Shown here piece after piece: positions 43,572-51,971 of a stretch of 64,000 bases of DNA. A program made the translations under genes and the position numbers. The DNA is from JAXLRU01 sp046330935 (GTDB lineage: Bacteria > Actinomycetota > Actinomycetes > Actinomycetales > Kineosporiaceae): NCBI GenBank assembly GCA_046330935.1, contig JAXLRU010000002.1:1054001-1118000 (forward strand). Direction: 5' to 3'. Below the pieces are notes generated by a model, which did not search any database, was not told where the DNA came from, and saw only the letters and a list, made by a program, of their open reading frames with translations. The stretch's first letter is position 1, and every line of letters begins with the position of its first letter.

Positions 43572-44602
43572 GAGCGGGCCGCGACGAGGCGACGGGCGTG
43601 CTGCGTGGTCGTGATCATCGCGAGGGTCGACTCGGCGCCCTGGTTCTCGTTGGCGCCGGTGGGCATCAGCCCGTCGCGGCAGCCGCCGGAGACGGGGTCG
43701 ACGAGGGCCACGCCGACGTCGTTGGCGCCGAGGAACCACTCCTGGGCGAGCAGCACGGCGTCTGCCCAGCCGGGCTCCGCCGAGACGTCGTGGGCGCGGG
43801 CGCAGGCGTCGGCGAGCGTCGACACCTCGACGGGCTGCTGGTCGAAGCCTGGCCCGTGGTCGCCGCGGTCACGTCCGCCCACCGGGGTCACCGAGAGGTG
43901 GCCGTCGCGGATCTGCAGGGTGAGCAGCCAGTCCAGCAGGCGCAGGCCGTCGCGCACCATGGTGCCGTCGCCGAGGCGTTCACCTGCGGCGATGAGCAGT
44001 TCGGCGACGACGGCGTCGGCGTACTCCAGCCGCTGCCACGGCCACGGCCACGCCGGGTCGGGGTTCAGGGGGCCGATCGTGGCGACGGCGTCCGCGAGGA
44101 GCCGGCGGGCCACGGCGTGCTCGGGCACGAGGTGCAGCACCTCGGCGGCGCCGAGCCCGGCGAAGGCCATCGACCGCGGCCAGTGGGTGCGTTGCGACGC
44201 CCCGAGGGTGAACGCCGGCAGGGCGTGCTGGACCAGGTCGGGGTCGCGGCTGGACGAGGCCGCGGTCCCCAGCGCCCACAGGGCCCGCCCCCAGGCGTCC
44301 TCGACGGCCGGTTCGCCCCGCCACGTCCCGCCGGCGTCGCGGCGGTTGACGAAGGAGCCGTCGTCGGCCTGGGCGGCGAGCAGGAACGTCAGGCAGGTGC
44401 GGCTGAGCCGGGTGAGTTCGGGGTCGGTCTCTCCCCGGGCGCCGTCGTCCTGACGGGTGAGGGCGATCAGGGCGCGGGCGACGTCGTCCACGCAGTAGCC
44501 GTGGTCGCGGCGCGGGACGGTGCCCTCCGCGTGCTCGAAGACGCCGACGTCGTCGGACAGGGCGAGCAGGTGGCGGAACAGGTCGGTGGATTCGGCGCTC
44601 AT
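43568..44602 (-). CDS. Alpha-helical carbohydrate-operon protein
   Basis: 344 residues from ATG 44602, overlapping the GT4 gene by 4 nt. The sequence has alpha/alpha-barrel-like repeats (GYCVDDVARALIALTRQ, AVEDAWGRALWALGTAASSS, RLEYADAVVAELLIAAGERL, QPVEVSTLADACARAHDVSA). Such proteins accompany GT4 and GH130 genes in many bacteria and are often annotated as glycosyltransferases or glycosidases without proof. It may be a glycoside-acting (alpha/alpha)6 barrel. Confidence 0.75.
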   Translation of the reverse strand: MSAESTDLFRHLLALSDDVGVFEHAEGTVPRRDHGYCVDDVARALIALTRQDDGARGETDPELTRLSRTCLTFLLAAQADDGSFVNRRDAGGTWRGEPAVEDAWGRALWALGTAASSSRDPDLVQHALPAFTLGASQRTHWPRSMAFAGLGAAEVLHLVPEHAVARRLLADAVATIGPLNPDPAWPWPWQRLEYADAVVAELLIAAGERLGDGTMVRDGLRLLDWLLTLQIRDGHLSVTPVGGRDRGDHGPGFDQQPVEVSTLADACARAHDVSAEPGWADAVLLAQEWFLGANDVGVALVDPVSGGCRDGLMPTGANENQGAESTLAMITTTQHARRLVAARS

Positions 44603-45864
44603 GCCGACACCGCCGTGGCCACGCAGTGCCGCACCGAGGGCGGGCCGGACGGTGGGGCCGCGGGGAGGGCGGCGGGCAGGGACTCCGCGAGGGCCCGGTA
44701 CCGGTCGGCGACGCGCGTCCACGTCAGCTCGGGGGCTGCGGCGCTGGCGCGGGCCCGCAGGCCGGCCGCCGCCGTGCCGTCGGTGAGCACGCCTCGCAGG
44801 GCGGTGGCGATCGCCCCCGCGTCACGCTGCGGGACGAGCACGCCGACGCCGTCGGACAGCACCTCGACCGCGTGCGGGAACACGGTGGACACGACGGGCC
44901 GGCCGGCGGCGACGGCCTCGCTGAGCACGCCGGAGGTGACCTGGTCGACGGAGTCGTAGGGCAGGAGCACCACGGTCGCCGAGCGGATCAGCCGGTGCAG
45001 CCGCGCCTCGTCGAGGTAGTCGTCGACGAACCGCACGTCGTCGGCGATGCCGAGGGTCTGCGCGCGGTCGGTGAGCATCGTCCGGTACGCCTCGCCCTCG
45101 CGTTCGAGGACGCGCGGGTGGGTGCGCCCCGCCACGACGTACCGGGGGCGCGGGTGCAGGTCGGTGAGCTGGGCCATCGCGTCGATGCCCCACTCGATGC
45201 CCTTGCCGGTGCCGAGCAGGCCCCACGTGAGGACGACGGGACGCACGCCGAGGCGGGTGGGCGCGGCGAGCGCGCGGTCGCGGTGCGCGCCGTCGGCGAC
45301 GAGGGCGTCGGCCACCCCGTGGGGGATGACGTGGACGTCGTCCGGCGAGACGCCGTAGCCGTCGATCAGGCGGGACGCCGCGGTGCGGGTCATGGTGACG
45401 ATCGCGTCGGAGGCGGCGAGCACCCCCGACATGACGCTGCGCTGGTGAGCCGTGGGGGCGGTGAGCACCGTGTGCGCGACGGTGACGACAGGCACGCGCA
45501 CCCCGGCGAGGACGGCCGCGACGTCGGCGCCGTCCTGGCCGGGGAAGATTCCGAACTCGTGCTGGACGAGCACGACGTCGTACGCGTTGAGCACGGCGGT
45601 GGTGGCGGCGATCGCCCCGGCCTGGCCGCGCACCCACTGGTGGGCGACGCCGGGGGCGGGCGGCTCCACGGCGTCGACTGCGTCGACGATCCGGACGATG
45701 TCGACGGTGAGGTCCGCACCGGCCAGCGCCGTGATCAGTGAGCGGCTGAACGAGGCGATGCCGCACGCGGTCGGCGGGTAGGTCGTCAGGACGGCCCAGC
45801 GGCGGCCGGCGGGGAACCCGCCCGAGCGGGGTCGGGCGTGGGCGCGGACGAGGGAGGTGGGCAC
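44599..45864 (-). CDS. GT4-family glycosyltransferase
   Basis: 421 residues with a GT-B fold. The N-terminal domain starts WAVLTTYPPTACGIASFSRS; VQHEFGIFPGQDG and VVTVAHTVLTAP follow. The C-terminal nucleotide-sugar domain has LTWGLLGTGKGIEWGIDAMA and SGVLSEAVAAGRPVVSTVFP with the usual E-x7-E region. The retaining GT4 family often transfers mannose or glucose from NDP-sugars. The start is a GTG with GGAGG upstream, and it opens the three-gene operon that ends with GH130. Confidence 0.92.
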   Translation of the reverse strand: MPTSLVRAHARPRSGGFPAGRRWAVLTTYPPTACGIASFSRSLITALAGADLTVDIVRIVDAVDAVEPPAPGVAHQWVRGQAGAIAATTAVLNAYDVVLVQHEFGIFPGQDGADVAAVLAGVRVPVVTVAHTVLTAPTAHQRSVMSGVLAASDAIVTMTRTAASRLIDGYGVSPDDVHVIPHGVADALVADGAHRDRALAAPTRLGVRPVVLTWGLLGTGKGIEWGIDAMAQLTDLHPRPRYVVAGRTHPRVLEREGEAYRTMLTDRAQTLGIADDVRFVDDYLDEARLHRLIRSATVVLLPYDSVDQVTSGVLSEAVAAGRPVVSTVFPHAVEVLSDGVGVLVPQRDAGAIATALRGVLTDGTAAAGLRARASAAAPELTWTRVADRYRALAESLPAALPAAPPSGPPSVRHCVATAVSA

Positions 45865-46175
45865 GAGGGCCTCCAGACAAAGGCGCGGGGGTACCCGCGG
45901 ATGGGCCCTGGCAGGGGCCGCAGGGGCACCCGGGGAGGCCGCCGGCGGGGGCCGGTGGCGGGAGCCGGGCGTCGATCGAGGCGCGGTGAGGCGGCTCTCG
46001 GAATAAGCACTCGAACAGTGCGGAAACGAAGATCGGCATGAAAGCCGTACGTCCAGAGCCTAGCAGCCGTCGTGCGGGGGGTACTGTCGAGACGAGTCCC
46101 CTGGCAGTTCGCCTCCCGCCGTCCGGCTCGGCCTGCGCGCCCCGCGCCGCACCACCCCTTGAGAGGGGCCGAACC
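45865..46175. other. Divergent intergenic region GT4/STAS
   Basis: No gene seen. A stem CGCGGG-GGTA-CCCGCG (45883-45898) lies in the leader of the GT4 gene. CCCCT-N4-AGGGG (46155-46168) lies just before the STAS start and covers its possible ribosome site. An AT-richer patch at about 46000-46035 is the likeliest promoter area. Confidence 0.5.
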
Positions 46176-46619
46176 ATGGACACCACTCGCACCGACACCC
46201 TCGACACCACGGTGATCACGCTGTCCGGTCATGTGGGCCGCCTCGACGTCGCGCAGTTGCGTGCCGAACTCGTGGGTGCTCTCGACGACGGCGAGCACGA
46301 CGTCTTCCTCGACGCCCGAGGGCTGGGCAGCTTCGACGACCTCGCCTCGGCGGCGCTGGTCGGGGCCCGCTCCAGGGCGAAGGCGCGCCGCCGTCGCCTC
46401 GTGGTCCTCGACGCTGCGGACGGTGTGCTCGCGACGAGCCTTCGCCGCACGGGTCTGCTGTTCAAGCTGCCGTTCTACGCCGACGCCGAGGCGGCGGCGT
46501 CCGGCATCGGCGCCGAGCGCGAGGCCGTGAGGCGCCGGACGCGAGGCGTGGCCGTGCCCGAGGACGCGGTCCAGGAGCCCGGTGCGCCGCTCGGATCGGG
46601 CCCGCCGGTGCGTGCATAG
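46176..46619 (+). CDS. STAS-domain protein (anti-sigma-antagonist-like)
   Basis: 147 residues from ATG 46176. The fold is that of SpoIIAA/RsbV: VITLSGHVGRLDVAQLRAEL, DVFLDARGLGSFDDLASAAL, RLVVLDAADGVLATSLRRTG, LLFKLPFYADAEAA. The usual phosphorylated Ser position corresponds to the Ser of DDLASAAL. The C-terminal 35 residues are Arg/Pro-rich and unrelated. No kinase partner lies next to it, so its network is elsewhere. Confidence 0.82.
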   Translation: MDTTRTDTLDTTVITLSGHVGRLDVAQLRAELVGALDDGEHDVFLDARGLGSFDDLASAALVGARSRAKARRRRLVVLDAADGVLATSLRRTGLLFKLPFYADAEAAASGIGAEREAVRRRTRGVAVPEDAVQEPGAPLGSGPPVRA

Positions 46620-46738
46620 TCGGTGGGGAGCGCGGGAACGGGGCGTGCAGGACCGGTCCGAACGGTCCGCGGGCGGCGCTGCCCTGCGGTGGCGCAGGAG
46701 GCCGCTGGTCCCGCCAGCCCCACCTCTCGGGGAGGTCC

Positions 46739-47794
46739 GTGGTGCGCAGGGTGCGACTCGTCCTGATCGGTGCGTCGGTGCTGGCGCTCGTGGGGGTGGG
46801 CCTGCCCGGGCTGCCCGCCCACGCCGCCCGGACGTACACCGTGTCCCCGGGCGCCGACCTGAAGGCCGCGTTCGAGAGGCTGCGCGCCGGGGACACGCTG
46901 CGGCTGAACCCCGGCACCTACAACGTCAGCGGCGGCGGGGCGCTGCGGCCCAACCTTGCCGCCGGGTCGCCGTCGGCACGGATCACCGTGACCGCGGCGG
47001 ACCCCTCCCGCAAGCCGGTGCTGCAGGGCAGGCTCTTCCTCAAGAACGCGCGGTACTGGAACTTCTTCTACCTGCGCGTGCAGGCCACGGTCCCCGGGGC
47101 GGAAGCGGTCTTCATGGCCGGCGGCACGGGGTGGGCGATCCGCGAGGGCGAGTTCTGGGGGGCGTCGGCGACGGGGGCGTACGCGAACGTCGCGATCGGC
47201 AACGCCGACCACACCAACACGGCGACGGCACCCAAGGGCTGGCAGTTCGCGCAGAACTGCGTCCACGACGCCGGCCGGGGCACGGCGGCGGGGCACGGCG
47301 ACACCGATCACAACATCTACGTCATCGCCTCGGGGGACGCCGACGGCGTGATCTCACGCAACACGCTGTTCAACGCTACGAGCGGCTCGCAGATCAAGAT
47401 CGGCAACGGTGGTGACCGCAACGCGGTGGGCGCCTCGAACATCCGGATCGAGTACAACCTCACCTACAACGCCAATCACCAGATCCTGATCTTCGGCAAT
47501 CTCAAGAGCATCATGATCAAGGGCAACCTCATGATGAAGTCGAACCACCCCCGCACGCCGGTGGGGATCTACCTCAACAACCTCCGCTACAGCGGGGGCG
47601 TCTACGTGGCCCACAACTATGCCTACCTGCTCAAGCCGGTCGTGTTCGCGCCGTCCCCCACGACGTCGGCGATGTGGCGCAACGGCGGCGACAACCGGAT
47701 CGGCGGCGACCCGCGCATGTCCAACGGCTGCGCCTTCCGCCCGGCCAACCCCGACGCCGCGAAGTACGGCCGCTGGTCGACGGTCTCCTACTGA
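46739..47794 (+). CDS. Secreted right-handed beta-helix protein
   Basis: 351 residues with a Sec signal peptide (VRLVLIGASVLALVGVGLPG, cut near AHA-ARTYTV). The rest is a parallel beta-helix of the pectate-lyase fold (LKAAFERLRAGDTLRLNPGT, NIRIEYNLTYNANHQILIFG, GNLMMKSNHPRTPVGIYLNN). Such proteins degrade or bind polysaccharides; no specific catalytic set was identified. GTG at 46739 or 46742 could be the start; GGAGG at 46731 favours 46742. Spacing to the STAS gene is 119 nt, so it is likely a separate unit. Confidence 0.87.
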   Translation: MVRRVRLVLIGASVLALVGVGLPGLPAHAARTYTVSPGADLKAAFERLRAGDTLRLNPGTYNVSGGGALRPNLAAGSPSARITVTAADPSRKPVLQGRLFLKNARYWNFFYLRVQATVPGAEAVFMAGGTGWAIREGEFWGASATGAYANVAIGNADHTNTATAPKGWQFAQNCVHDAGRGTAAGHGDTDHNIYVIASGDADGVISRNTLFNATSGSQIKIGNGGDRNAVGASNIRIEYNLTYNANHQILIFGNLKSIMIKGNLMMKSNHPRTPVGIYLNNLRYSGGVYVAHNYAYLLKPVVFAPSPTTSAMWRNGGDNRIGGDPRMSNGCAFRPANPDAAKYGRWSTVSY

Positions 47795-47804
47795 GGGCGG
47801 CGGC

Positions 47805-48461
47805 TCAGACCAGCCCGTGCTCGTGGGCGAACACGACGATCTGGACGCGGTCGCGCAGGTCGAGCTTGCGCAGCAGCGCGCCCACGTGGGTCTTCACGGT
47901 GGACTCCCCGGCGTGCACGCGCGCGGCGATCTCGGCGTTGGACAGCCCCCGGGCGAGCAGCTTGAACACCTCGACCTCGCGCTCGGTGAGGGTCTCGAAC
48001 GCCGCGGGCACGGCGGTGCGCGCGCGGAACGTGGAGTCGAGCAGCGAGGCGAGGTCGTCGGGGGCGAGCACGGCGTTGCCGGTGTGGACGGTGCGGATCG
48101 CGTCGTGCAGCAGCGCGGGCGTCGTGTCCTTGAGCAGGAACCCGCTGGCCCCGTACCGGATCGCCGTCGCGGCCCGGTCGTCGAGGTTGAACGTGGTCAG
48201 CACGATCACCCGGGTGGGGTGGGAGCGCCGGGCGGCCCGGTCGGGGGAGAAGATCTGCCGGGTCGCCTCGACGCCGTCCATCCGCGGCATCCGGATGTCC
48301 ATGAGGACGACGTCGGGCTCCAACTCGTCGACGAGGGAGACCGCCTCCAGCCCGTCGGAGGCCGAGCCGACCACCTCCATGCCCGGCTCGGCGTCCACGA
48401 TCACCTGGATGCCGGCGCGGAACAGCTCCTGGTCGTCGACCAGCAGCACCTTGATCGTCAC
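47805..48461 (-). CDS. LuxR/NarL-family response regulator
   Basis: 218 residues from GTG 48461, overlapping the kinase stop by 4 nt. Receiver: KVLLVDDQELFRAGIQVI, phospho-Asp in VVLMDIRMPRMDGVEA, Thr in VIVLTTFN, Lys in FLLKDTTP. Output: GerE helix-turn-helix (LTEREVEVFKLLARGLSNAE, then STVKTHVGALLRKL). It is the last gene of the D-alanine operon and probably autoregulates it. Confidence 0.93.
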   Translation of the reverse strand: MTIKVLLVDDQELFRAGIQVIVDAEPGMEVVGSASDGLEAVSLVDELEPDVVLMDIRMPRMDGVEATRQIFSPDRAARRSHPTRVIVLTTFNLDDRAATAIRYGASGFLLKDTTPALLHDAIRTVHTGNAVLAPDDLASLLDSTFRARTAVPAAFETLTEREVEVFKLLARGLSNAEIAARVHAGESTVKTHVGALLRKLDLRDRVQIVVFAHEHGLV

Positions 48462-49819
48462 GGTCCTCCCGGGCCTTGCGCCTGCTCGCCGAGGGGCAGC
48501 CACGCCCGCGCGACGAACGTCGTCTCGTCCTCCAGCACCCGCAGGCTGCCACGGACGCCCGCCACGCGCCGCAGCATCCCCTCGACGCCGCCGCCGCGTC
48601 CCGACGTCGCGCTCGCCCGCCGGTTGGAGACCTCCACCAGCAGCCCGTCGGACTGCCAGAGCCGGTTGACGGTCACGGGCTCGCCGGGGACGCCGTGCTT
48701 GATGGCGTTGGTGAGCATCTCCTGCAGCACCCGGTACGCGACGAGCGCGAGGTCGGGCGGGAGGTCGACGGGTGTGCCCGACTGGACGTCGCGGACGAGC
48801 GTGCCCGAGGCGCGCACCCCCTCGACGAGGTCGTCGAGCCCGCCCGGCGGCGGCGCGGGGGCGTCGTCGGGGGCGGTCGACAGCACGCGGCGGACGTCGC
48901 GCAGCGACACCCGGGCGACGCCGGCGATCGCCGCGAACGTCTCCTTCAACCGCGCCGGATCGTCGGGCAGGTACTGCGCAGACTCCGCCTGCGCCACGAT
49001 CACCGCGAGGGAGTGACCGACGACGTCGTGGACGTCGCAGGCCAGCCGCGCCTGCTGCTCCCGGACCCGCGAAACCTCCTCGGCGTGCAGCCGCTGCTCC
49101 TCGGCGAGGGCGCGCAGGCGTTCGGTGTCGGCCTGTTCGCGGCGGCCGACGACGAGCCGGTCGCGGGTGCGCAGCAACAGGCCGAGCATCCACGGGAGGG
49201 CGACCACGGTGGTCGCGGCCACGAGGAGCAGCAGGGTCGGGCCGATCCACGGCACGAAGCGCCCTGGGTCGCGGCCCAGCACGAGGTCGGGCACGGGAAC
49301 GCCCTGCCGGGCCAGGTACAGGCTGCCGACGAGGCCCGCCACCGGCACGGAGACGCCGCTGATCCACACCGTCGACGCCGACCCGTAGCGGGCGGTGCCG
49401 TAGGCGACGAACGCGACGCCGAGCTGCACGAGCAGGACGTCGAGGCCGAACGTCACCTGGATCACGCAGGCGCCCCAGACCAGGCCGAGGGCGAGGGCCG
49501 GGCGGAGGCGGTGCAGGCCCACCGCGGCGGCCATGGCGACGGCCATGACGAGGCCCGCCGCGACGTCGCGGTCGCCGAGGATCAGCCCGCGCTGGGAGAC
49601 TTCGAGGAGTCCGAGCACGAGCCAGGCCAGGCCGAGCGCGCCCTCGGGTCCCCAGGCGGACAGCGGCTGCGGGGGCGGTGCTGCCAGTGGCGTCGGGGCA
49701 GGCGGAGCCGGGGTCGGCAGCTCCGGCGCGACCGGTGCTGTAGCCGCCGGGGACAGCTCGGGCAGGGCGGCGGGCTCAGGCTGCGGTGTGGGCCCGCTCG
49801 GAGGCTCGGCGGCGCTCAC
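48458..49819 (-). CDS. NarL-type sensor histidine kinase (HisKA_3)
   Basis: 453 residues from GTG 49819, overlapping the acyltransferase stop. A Pro/Ala-rich arm of 50 residues precedes about six membrane helices (GALGLAWLVLGLLEVSQ to PTLLLLVAATTVVALPWML). The phospho-acceptor His is in RLACDVHDVVGHSLAVIVAQ. The ATP-binding part has EMLTNAIKHGVPGEPVTV and GGGVEGMLRRVAGVRGSLRV. There is no large extracellular sensor domain; the membrane part may sense envelope stress. Its partner is the next gene. Confidence 0.92.
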   Translation of the reverse strand: MSAAEPPSGPTPQPEPAALPELSPAATAPVAPELPTPAPPAPTPLAAPPPQPLSAWGPEGALGLAWLVLGLLEVSQRGLILGDRDVAAGLVMAVAMAAAVGLHRLRPALALGLVWGACVIQVTFGLDVLLVQLGVAFVAYGTARYGSASTVWISGVSVPVAGLVGSLYLARQGVPVPDLVLGRDPGRFVPWIGPTLLLLVAATTVVALPWMLGLLLRTRDRLVVGRREQADTERLRALAEEQRLHAEEVSRVREQQARLACDVHDVVGHSLAVIVAQAESAQYLPDDPARLKETFAAIAGVARVSLRDVRRVLSTAPDDAPAPPPGGLDDLVEGVRASGTLVRDVQSGTPVDLPPDLALVAYRVLQEMLTNAIKHGVPGEPVTVNRLWQSDGLLVEVSNRRASATSGRGGGVEGMLRRVAGVRGSLRVLEDETTFVARAWLPLGEQAQGPGGP

Positions 49820-50949
49820 GCGGCCACCGCCGTCCGAGGGCTGAAGCGGCGCAGGGCAGGGCGCTCGACGAACCGGGTCGACGCCCAGGCCAGGGGCAGG
49901 GTGAGCGCGGCCGCGAGCAACCCGGCGGCGGGCACGTGCGGGCGCAGCCACATGGTCGCAGGGTAGTTCCACAGGTACGCGGCGTAGGACCACGTGCCCA
50001 GCGTGGCGAGCGGCGCCAGCAGCAGCAGCAGCGCTGGTGTGGAGCCCGCGACCGTGATCAGCGCGCAGGTCGCGGCGGCGATCACCGGCCCGACGAGGAC
50101 GGTCGTCCACCAGTGCCCGCGCAGCGGCAGCGCCGAGGCGAGGAGCAGGACGCCGAGCGCGAGCCCCGCCGTCGGCAGCACCCGCCCGCCCGTCGGCGCA
50201 CCGGACCCGCGGCGGGGCAGGACCACCTGCAGCGCGGCCCCGGCGACGAAGCACCCGGCCCACGACGTCGGCAGCGCGTAGGCGAGGTCGGGCGACGTGC
50301 GCGCCCACCACGCGGTGGCCAGCGTCGCGGCGGCGCACCCGAGCCCCGCGACGGCGAGCAGCGCGCCCACCCGGTGGCGGCGCACCGCGACGAGCAGGGC
50401 GAGCGGCCACAGCAGGTAGAACTGCTCCTCGACCGCCAGGGTCCACAGGTGGAACGTCGCCGCCGAGGGGTGCAGACCAAGGGTGGCGACGGGCAGGTCG
50501 GCGGTCCACGTGAGCGCGACGGCGAGGGTGTGGGGCAGCCGCTCGCGGTCGCCCAGCGGGTCGAGGACGAGCGTGACGAGCGTGACGCCGGTCAGCAGCG
50601 CGAGCAGCGCCGGCACCAGCCGCGCGGCCCGGCGGGCATAGAAGCGGCGCAGGCCGGCGTCGGGGTCGCGCAGCAGCACGCCCGTGATCAGGTAGCCGCT
50701 GAGGGTGAAGAACATGACGACGCCGACGATGCCGCCACCCGGCACCGCGTCGGGCCAGGCGTGGCGGGCGATGACGAGCGCGACGGCGAGGCCGCGGACG
50801 GCGTCGAGGCCGGGCAGGCGGGGGGAGGCGCTGCCCTCCGGCGGCGGCGGAGAGGCGGCGTCGGCGGGTCGGGACGCGGGTTGCGGTGGTTCCCGTCGGT
50901 GCGGCGGGCGCAGCAACGGCGCGGGGGCGACGGCGAGGACCTCTCTCAT
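49816..50949 (-). CDS. Acyltransferase 3 membrane protein
   Basis: 377 residues with about ten membrane helices. Family marks are RLPGLDAVRGLAVALVIARH (catalytic His), VMFFTLSGYLITGVLLRDP, FYARRAARLVPALLAL, WTLAVEEQFYLLWPLALL and TRFVERPALRRF. These enzymes O-acylate exported sugars or peptidoglycan. In VanT serine racemases the same membrane domain is fused to an alanine-racemase domain. Here both parts occur as separate genes in one operon. The start overlaps the ligase gene by 4 nt. Confidence 0.9.
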   Translation of the reverse strand: MREVLAVAPAPLLRPPHRREPPQPASRPADAASPPPPEGSASPRLPGLDAVRGLAVALVIARHAWPDAVPGGGIVGVVMFFTLSGYLITGVLLRDPDAGLRRFYARRAARLVPALLALLTGVTLVTLVLDPLGDRERLPHTLAVALTWTADLPVATLGLHPSAATFHLWTLAVEEQFYLLWPLALLVAVRRHRVGALLAVAGLGCAAATLATAWWARTSPDLAYALPTSWAGCFVAGAALQVVLPRRGSGAPTGGRVLPTAGLALGVLLLASALPLRGHWWTTVLVGPVIAAATCALITVAGSTPALLLLLAPLATLGTWSYAAYLWNYPATMWLRPHVPAAGLLAAALTLPLAWASTRFVERPALRRFSPRTAVAA

Positions 50950-51971
50950 GCCACGACCACCGCGGCCAGGGCCCGGCGCACGAGCAGGTCGAGCAGGGCC
51001 GGGTAGTCGGTGCCGGCGGCGGCGAACATGCGCGGCACCTGGGAGTGCGCGGTCATCCCGGGCATGGTGTTGACCTCGTTGAGCACGGGGCCGTCGTCGG
51101 TGAGGAAGAAGTCGACCCGGGCGACGCCGTCGCAGCCCAGAGCCCGGGCGACGGCGAGTGCCGCAGCCTCGAGCGCGGCGAGCTGCACGGCGTCCATCGG
51201 GGCCGGAACCACAAACCTGGCGTCGCCACCATACTTCGTCTCGTAGTCGAAGAACCGCTCGTCGGCGATCTCCAGGGCGGGGCTCACCCGCCACGTGCCG
51301 TCCGGCAGGCGCAGCACGGCGACGTCGATCTCGCGGCCCACCACGACGTCCTCGACGAGCACCCGGTCGTCGTAGGTGAAGGCGTCGGCCAGCGCGGCGG
51401 CCAGCTCGGCCGCGTCGCGCACCAGGTGCACGCCCCGGCTCGACCCGGCGGCGACCGGCTTGACCACGGCGGGCAGGCGGACGTCCCCGTGCTGCAGCGT
51501 CGCGGCGTCCTTCCGGTGCAGCAGCACCCCGGGCGCGACCAGCACCCCCACCGCCTGCGCGAGGAGCTTCGTCACCCACTTGTCCATCGCCACCGCCCCC
51601 GCGCCGACCCCCGACCCCACGCACGGCACGCCCGCGAGCTGTGCCCACGCCGCCGCCGTCCCGTCCTCCCCGTGCGGCCCGTGCAGCGCGGGGAACACGA
51701 CGTCGCAGCCGCGCATCGCCGCGACGGCCGCCTCGGGTGGCACCGGCGACCCGTCGCACGTCCACGACCCGTCGGTGCCGATGGTCAACGCCAGCACCTC
51801 GTGGCCGGCGTCGAGCAGGCCCGCGGCCACCGACGCCGCCGAGGCCAGCGACACCTCGTGCTCGCAGGAGCGGCCGCCGCCGAGAACGGCCACGCGCAGC
51901 GGGCGGGTTGCCGGGTCGGACGGCGCGGCGGGCAGCGTGCGGGACAGCTCAGGCGCTGCGGTGAGTGACAC
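50946..51971 (-). CDS. ddl: D-alanine-D-alanine (or D-Ala-D-X) ligase
   Basis: 341 residues, ATP-grasp fold. GGGRSCEHEVSLAS holds the first-subsite Glu37. KPVAAGSSRGV binds ATP, and VARVDFFLTDDGPVLNEVNT binds metals. The omega loop has Lys246-Tyr247 (FFDYETKYGGD), as in D-Ala-D-Ala and D-Ala-D-Ser ligases and unlike the His of D-Ala-D-lactate ligases. The GTG at 51971 overlaps alr by 23 nt. A second housekeeping ddl would be expected elsewhere if this copy is specialised. Confidence 0.93.
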   Translation of the reverse strand: MSLTAAPELSRTLPAAPSDPATRPLRVAVLGGGRSCEHEVSLASAASVAAGLLDAGHEVLALTIGTDGSWTCDGSPVPPEAAVAAMRGCDVVFPALHGPHGEDGTAAAWAQLAGVPCVGSGVGAGAVAMDKWVTKLLAQAVGVLVAPGVLLHRKDAATLQHGDVRLPAVVKPVAAGSSRGVHLVRDAAELAAALADAFTYDDRVLVEDVVVGREIDVAVLRLPDGTWRVSPALEIADERFFDYETKYGGDARFVVPAPMDAVQLAALEAAALAVARALGCDGVARVDFFLTDDGPVLNEVNTMPGMTAHSQVPRMFAAAGTDYPALLDLLVRRALAAVVVA

